Source of the DNA: Lycocorax pyrrhopterus obiensis
Taxonomy: Eukaryota > Chordata > Aves > Passeriformes > Paradisaeidae
Length of the DNA stretch: 64,000 nt
Assembly: GCA_014706295.1 (NCBI GenBank)
Contig: JACSVZ010000001.1
Span: forward strand, 80,412,237 to 80,476,236
Direction of reading: 5' to 3'
Shown here: one piece after another, positions 58,551-64,000 of the stretch
Position numbering within the stretch: position 1 is the stretch's first letter
Layout: the number at the start of each line of letters is the position of its first letter
Notes under the pieces: model-generated
Told to the model about the DNA's origin: nothing
What the model saw: the letters and a program-made list of their open reading frames with translations, nothing else
Database searches by the model: none
Translations under genes and position numbers: made by a program

Positions 58551-61500
58551 AATTCTGCTTGTGAACCTCGCATCCGCTGCCAGGGCTCCCGAGCCCTGCG
58601 AGGACTGAACAAGCACCACTAGTATTATTTTCACAGGAGCAGAGCAGTATCTTGCAGAACAAAAATCCAACACACATAATGCACACCAGATGCGAGCGAG
58701 CAGTACCTCTCATTTCCCACATGAAAGCCAGGAGAAGCAGCACCCCGGTGCCTGGCAGGATTATCAGACCGAGCTACGCCTCTGCAACTCACCACTCTGG
58801 GGAAAGAAATCCTCATCCCAGTATCAGCTCCAGGATCCGTGTTCTGCTATTTCCTTGCTCAAGAAGAGTTCCTGGAGTCACCCATCCTTGGTACTGTCAT
58901 TTCACTCTCCAGAAAGTGCATTGTCCAAGAAAGCACGAGCAAGACTAATGGGACTAGGCAATGGAGGCAGCCAAACTCCGTCTCTCCCAAGGAATCATGC
59001 TAACACGTCCAAATATAACTGCCGACAAGGATGAGCATTCTCCATGAAACTTCAGCCTCACGTGCTTATTTTCATATATGCTTCCCCTCAGCAAAAAGCA
59101 AAGCAGGGGAGAAAAGAACCTATGAGAGAAGCAAAGCAAATGTGCTTTGAAAGCAGCTCCCAAACCTGGCATGAGATCAGATGGATACAGGAAAGAGTGG
59201 AGCCAAGCTTGCCTACCCGGGAGATCTCCTCGGATGCCCACACTTCTCTGCCTTCCATGGAAATCAGGTGTGCTGGCATGTAAGGGCAAACAGTGCCCGT
59301 CACCACTCTTTCATCACAGATGGTAACAGGTTTTATAATGCTAGAATAACATGCTGGTTTTTCCCCCCATCCTAGGCTCACCCCAGAGGAGAGGCAGGAT
59401 CCAGGCAGAGCATTATCATCACACCTCCAGGTGCCAAACAGTTACCTGGGCATTAACCCCACGGAGGAAGAGATGCATATTGCTTAGGCAGCTGTGCTAG
59501 GCTTTGCACAAATACGTGCATTTTTAAGGTCTCTCTATATCATAAGCTACACATTTGCCTTTGCAGCTGTAACACTGAGTCTACAATACACAGCCAGCCC
59601 AAATTTATTCGAAGAATCGAATCAATAATTGAAACTCCTGCTTTGATCAAAGTGCCAGTGGCACAATGACAACTCATGTCAGCATTGCTGCTCTGAGATG
59701 AAAGGATAAGTATTATTCAGAGCTGAAAGTAGGGGAAGAAACTCCTGGTAGAAGAGTGAAATACAAAGGCTGACATGGAGCTTGCGAATGAGACAACACT
59801 TCTGCTACAGCCACATCGCTTGTCAGCACAGCAACTGTCTGCAGACACTTTCACTACACTATAAATTCTGATTTCCAAGCAATAAAAAACCTCCAAGATA
59901 AAAATTCATCACATAAATTCTTAGGGAAGGAAATTTTCTTCCACTGGGGAAAAAAAGAAAAATCATCAATCAGCTACAACATACAGACAAGACACTTGTA
60001 GAGCAGGAGTTTAAGCCATGATAAATTTTACTGTACTTACTGCCTTTAAAAATGATCACGTTACAGAAAAGCACTGGCACAATCCGTGTCACTTGGATAT
60101 TTAAGCCCTTCCATTAATTAACCAGAAGTGAAATAGGACCTAGGTCTGCGGATCATTCAGTCTTAGTTCCTTATTACTTCAAGCAACTGTATTTTAAAAT
60201 TTCCTTCTTGAACTGAATAAACAGCATCTTGAAGAAGAGGATTTTTTTTCCCATTTGGAGGAGGTTTTGGGATCTCTCTTCCTCAGACACCCATAAATAT
60301 CCCTCTTGGTTCCCACTCACAGTCATGGACATTGCTCTTTATCCATCTCTTTTTTTTTGCCAGTGGTGTCCTTTAGGTTAAATAGCTTTCTCCCTGAGTC
60401 ATTCCCACAAACTTGCAGCGTACAAAGGAGCCTGGGATAAGGACAGAACAAAAATAGTACAAAGGCTGTACAGTACTCTCTAACTGAAAAGGCGGGCATT
60501 GAACTCTATCGTATGGATTTCTAGAGTTTTTCCTTTTTTTTAACACAAGCAGCAAACCATCCTAAGCATCCACAGCTCTTCACGTGATCTGTGTGAAGAA
60601 CTGCTTGTGATAACCCTACACTAAGCAGAGTCTTTGCACAATTCTTAAGCGTCATAACTTAAAGCAAAAAGAAATTAAACCTTCGTCCCACCAGAATATA
60701 TATTACAATTATGATCCTTCCATTATTAAATCATTACAAACAATTTATATTCAGCCACTTTTAAAATGCAGAAATTTAATAAAGATGTTATACGCAGAAG
60801 TGCTAACAAGATAATTGCCTGTAGTTCTTGCTCCCAGATGCCTCTGCTCAGATTTAAAACAGGGAAAATCACAGCAACAGCCACTGGTGTGCAGCCATCA
60901 AAAACAGCCCCAAAATGGTGCTGGTCACAAGCAGAGGGACACATCCCAGGGGACAGGATATATCACTGGCAGGGACCCTCTGTCCATCCCAGGTAGCCAT
61001 CATAGGGAGAAAATTCACTAAAAGCATTTTAATTCCTTAAATCATTCATTAAATTAACAATGTCATTATTTTCCAGCCTGAGACTTGATCACTGGAGTTA
61101 CTGTTGTCTAAAGCACATTTATATTTGTGTTAGCTAATACGGTCAGAGCAGATAATCCCAAGTGCTGCTCAATTATTTAACCCCATGCTGTGTTTTCTTG
61201 AGATGTGGCATCCCCCTGTAGATCACCCTGCTCCTCAGCTGGTGCTGCCTTGACAGGTGCTGGCTGTCATTGCCTGGTTTGCACAAAAATAACATGCTAC
61301 AGCTTCAAGATGTGGGACAGACACGCATCAGGAAAACCACAACCACACACCAGGGTGGGACATCTGAACTGGACAAGGCCAGTGAAAGCCAGCAAATGCT
61401 GCAGGACTGCCTGCCACTAATGGGATACACCTTACTGTGTGGCCAAACTCTGCTCTCACATGCACCAATCCAAACCTGGATCAATTTCACCAGCTTCTAC

Positions 61501-62875
61501 AGATTTACTTCAAATTTACACACACAGCAGCATCTCACCCACTCAAAAAGTCACTAAAAGGACCAAAAATGGACATACACATTTCCTAAATGCAACATCT
61601 GAACAGAAAAGTTGCCCTAAGAATTTTTTTTTTTAGAGGTGATGTTTTTCTTGTTACTATTATTTTCTACTTCCATCTATTTCTACTTGTGCCCTGGGTG
61701 GAAGGCAGGCTGTTCCATTTTAAATATTCAGGACACAAATGGGAACCAGATTACATCTATCCCAAAGCTGCCAAAAAGCAATTGCTGTATGAAACAAAAA
61801 ATCCCCCTGGGATTTTTCTCAAATCCACAAAATATTCCCGAGCACTAAACTTTCCACTGGGACTATTACATTAGCAGATAGTCTGTGTGTGAAAATCCAA
61901 GCATGCAGCCGTCCTCCTAATGGTTTCCAGGACAAAGAGGCTGCACAGGGCACACACTCCTGCCTTAGCACCAAATAACATTTATACCAGATCTGGCCTT
62001 TAAAGTGAGTTACATGCCTATCAGTGAGAAAAAAAGGCACTGAGGACTCAGGCTTTCATTTCCTGAAGGAAAGCTGCGATGGTCAGCAGTAACATCTCCG
62101 CATAATCCTGAAACACCCTTGTGCAGAGTTTGGTTGTGCCTGACCCTCCCTGGGCTGGAGCTGGGATCCCTTCCAACCCCCTTAGGTGTCTCTTCGCTGG
62201 AGAAATGCAAAGCCTTTGGCTCTGTGCTGGCGCTTCGTCACAGAGGAGCTCTTGCAAGGAGCATCAAAGCTGTATCCGTGCATCCATCCCTCCATCCAGG
62301 GACTAATGTGCAGAGGGTTTGGTCCAGATCGCTGTGGGAGGCCAAGACTTGGAAACTGCCCTCACGCCTGTCACCAATCCTGCAGAGATTTGGACTTAGG
62401 AGAGGCAACATGTGCCCCTGTAGATTGAAGCTGTCCTCCTCCAGCAGCTGGAGTGCTTTCCAAAAGAAGAGGGAAAGCAAAGCTCCCCCTGCAAAATGCT
62501 GACAGAGAGAAAAGGGGAGCAATGGACATCAGGACAGAGGAGAATGGACATGCAGGTGATTGGGGGATCCCATTGGCCCCAAACAGCCTGGGGAAATGGG
62601 GAGGCCCAGCCTCAGCAACACTGTGGGGCACACACCTCCCCTATTTAACAACCTAAAACCAGCCTCCCCGAATTCATCCCCTCACACCACTGCTCCAGTC
62701 ATGGCTGGGGATGAGGAAGGCTGGGCAGGACTCGGACTCTCCACGCAGGGCCACAGCATGCACCCCGCACAGCCCCAGAGAGGGTTTTATTATGGGCTCT
62801 TGCCCACCCAATATTCCCTGCCCTCATCACTCAGACATTTCTTGATAAGGTATTTATAGAACTCTTGGAAAAGCT
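58551..62875. other. 5' region of AMOTL1 between predicted exon 1 and the TA-rich tract
   Basis: If transcription starts in the CpG island, this is a 5' UTR intron. No transposon hallmark was found; a CCCTTCCAACCCC word near 62170 is too short to call CR1. No protein-coding exon recognised. Confidence 0.5.
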
Positions 62876-62884
62876 TTTCTGGCC

Positions 62885-63090
62885 ATTAGAAATGACTGCA
62901 TGTATATGCAAAAATCTATTATATGCACATATATATGAAAATAAATATATACACATGGTCGATATTTATTTATATATAACATATGCAGCCATATATGTCT
63001 ATATATATGTAAATATATAAAAATACACAAACATATATCGACATATATTTTTAATATATGTATTTAATATCTATATGTAACTATATACAT
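62885..63090. repeat. TA-rich low-complexity tract
   Basis: About 200 bp dominated by ATATAT words with interruptions (TATATGCAC, ATATATATGAAAAT, TTATATATAACATATG). It sits about 0.5 kb from the CpG island, a sharp composition step. Confidence 0.85.
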
Positions 63091-63569
63091 GCACACCTGT
63101 TAGCAGGAATGGCGCTGCCAGCTAGCTGTGCTCAGAAAAATTCATGGGACTCATGTTCACTGCCACCCTTCTCTCAGGAAGCTTTTAGGCTTATTTTTAT
63201 ACATAAAAAGACATAACCTGAACTCAGTGGATGCACGAGAAGGGCCTTGCAGACTCTCAGCTACCAGATCCTGGTCTCTGGCAGTAGCTGCCCACAGCTC
63301 CCGGGATGCTCACACAGCACCAGGAAAGAGAAAAAAAAACCTCTTTCCATCGACAGAGGAAAAAGCCCAAGCAGCGACCTTCCTGTACTTAAAGCTATGA
63401 ATCATAAAACCTGGCAGGAGGATTCGGGTTAAATTCACGTCGTGGGGTTTTGGTTTTTTTTTTTCTTTCAATGCTGCCTTTTTTGTTTTAACCGGAGTTT
63501 ATCTTTGTTTCCTGAACGGGTAGGAGGGTTAAATATAAAAAAGTTGCCTCTCACCATCCCCCTACAACA
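63091..63569. other. Transition DNA before the CpG island
   Basis: Mixed composition with a poly-T run (63452-63466). A minus-strand donor-like GGGGATG|GTGAGAGG at 63555/63554 could end a 5' UTR exon transcribed from the island. Nothing else recognised. Confidence 0.4.
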
Positions 63570-64000
63570 ACAACATGAGAAAGCGCTCCCCCCGCGTGGG
63601 AGGCCCCTCCCGCGTGTCCCCTGCGGCCGGCGCTGCCGCCCCACGCACCCGCGGGACGGGACGGGACGGGACGGGACGGGAGGGGGCCGGTGTCCCCGGT
63701 GGGTGCTCCGGGGCCGCTCCGAGTGACAGCCCGGCGCTAGGGACCCGCGGGGACGCTGCGGTCTCTGCTGCGGAAACGGCAGCGGCCGCTCCGAGTGCCG
63801 CTGGAAACATTCCCCGCGCTCCCGGCCGGCGCTTCGCTCTTCCCTGGAGCGCCGGGGCGACGGACCCCCGGTGCGTTCCTCCTTCAGAATATACTGCGGA
63901 CACCCTGCTCTGACCGGGGCTGTTTCGGGGCTCGCCCCGCGCTGCTCTGCCTTCCCGGAGCGGGGAAGATTCGGGAGCAGCCGGGGAGGACTCCGGGAGC
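63570..64000 (-). promoter_or_regulatory. AMOTL1: CpG island, likely AMOTL1 promoter / 5' UTR (runs off the window)
   Basis: The last ~430 bp are strongly GC-rich and dense in CpG (GCGGCCGGCGC, CCCGCGC, GGCGCTTCGC), unlike everything to the left. It lies upstream of AMOTL1 in gene sense, so it most likely holds the start of transcription and 5' UTR. It contains a (GGGAC)n run and one TEAD-type CATTCC core at 63808-63813. Open frames on both strands here reflect few A/T-rich stop codons. A divergent gene beyond the edge cannot be excluded. Confidence 0.7.
63653..63680. repeat. (GGGAC)n pentanucleotide, ~5.6 copies
   Basis: Six GGG runs at 5-bp spacing on the plus strand, followed at once by AGGGGG. 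It is potential G-quadruplex sequence inside the CpG island, with G-richness on the AMOTL1 template strand, as in the intron 2 microsatellite. Confidence 0.92.

Noticed and set aside
58790..58816. ATG (MRISFPRV) with a GTGAGT donor
   Set aside because: It leaves phase 0, incompatible with exon 2, which needs phase 1.
62140..62180. CR1-like GGGATCCCTTCCAACCCC
   Set aside because: Too short, without the flanking CR1 blocks or the ATTCTATGATTCT terminus.

Overview
This is vertebrate nuclear DNA, almost certainly from a bird. Many CR1 LINE fragments carry the avian 3' end, avian-type retroviral LTRs are present, and genes are split by GT-AG introns. Nothing bacterial or viral-genomic (operons, ribosome-binding sites, CRISPR) is present. 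The LTR families look passerine-like, but the species cannot be fixed from the sequence.

One gene dominates: AMOTL1 (angiomotin-like 1), on the minus strand, reading from the right edge to about 8.7 kb. I could follow the frame through 13 coding exons joined by 12 GT-AG introns with matching phases. The predicted protein has 929 residues, close to the roughly 956 I remember for human AMOTL1. It keeps the LPTY and two PPEY motifs that bind WW domains of YAP/TAZ and NEDD4-type ligases, the HVRSLS site for LATS kinases, the long coiled-coil lipid-binding core, and a C-terminal EVLI PDZ ligand. The first coding exon (MGCEDESATP...) is a prediction and differs from the mammalian N-terminus I remember.

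Layout. 1-3.8 kb: repeat-dense flank, with the 3' part of a plus-strand LTR, a diverged ~190-bp TTTCATTTC-rich tandem array, and a decayed minus-strand gammaretrovirus-like provirus. 3.8-8.7 kb: intergenic, two CR1 pieces and no recognisable gene. 8.7-11.57 kb: AMOTL1 3' UTR with a good poly(A) signal. 11.57-53.4 kb: coding exons 13 to 2, with intronic CR1 copies, one near-complete plus-strand LTR (27.6-28.6 kb), a 40-bp tandem repeat and a (GGGAT)n microsatellite. 58.5 kb: predicted first coding exon. 62.9-63.1 kb: TA-rich tract. 63.57-64 kb: CpG island, the likely promoter or 5' UTR, with a (GGGAC)n run.

I found no convincing undescribed biological system. The most checkable points are the bird-specific first exon, the tandem array beside the provirus, the two G-rich pentamer repeats in one gene, and the antisense LTR in intron 6.
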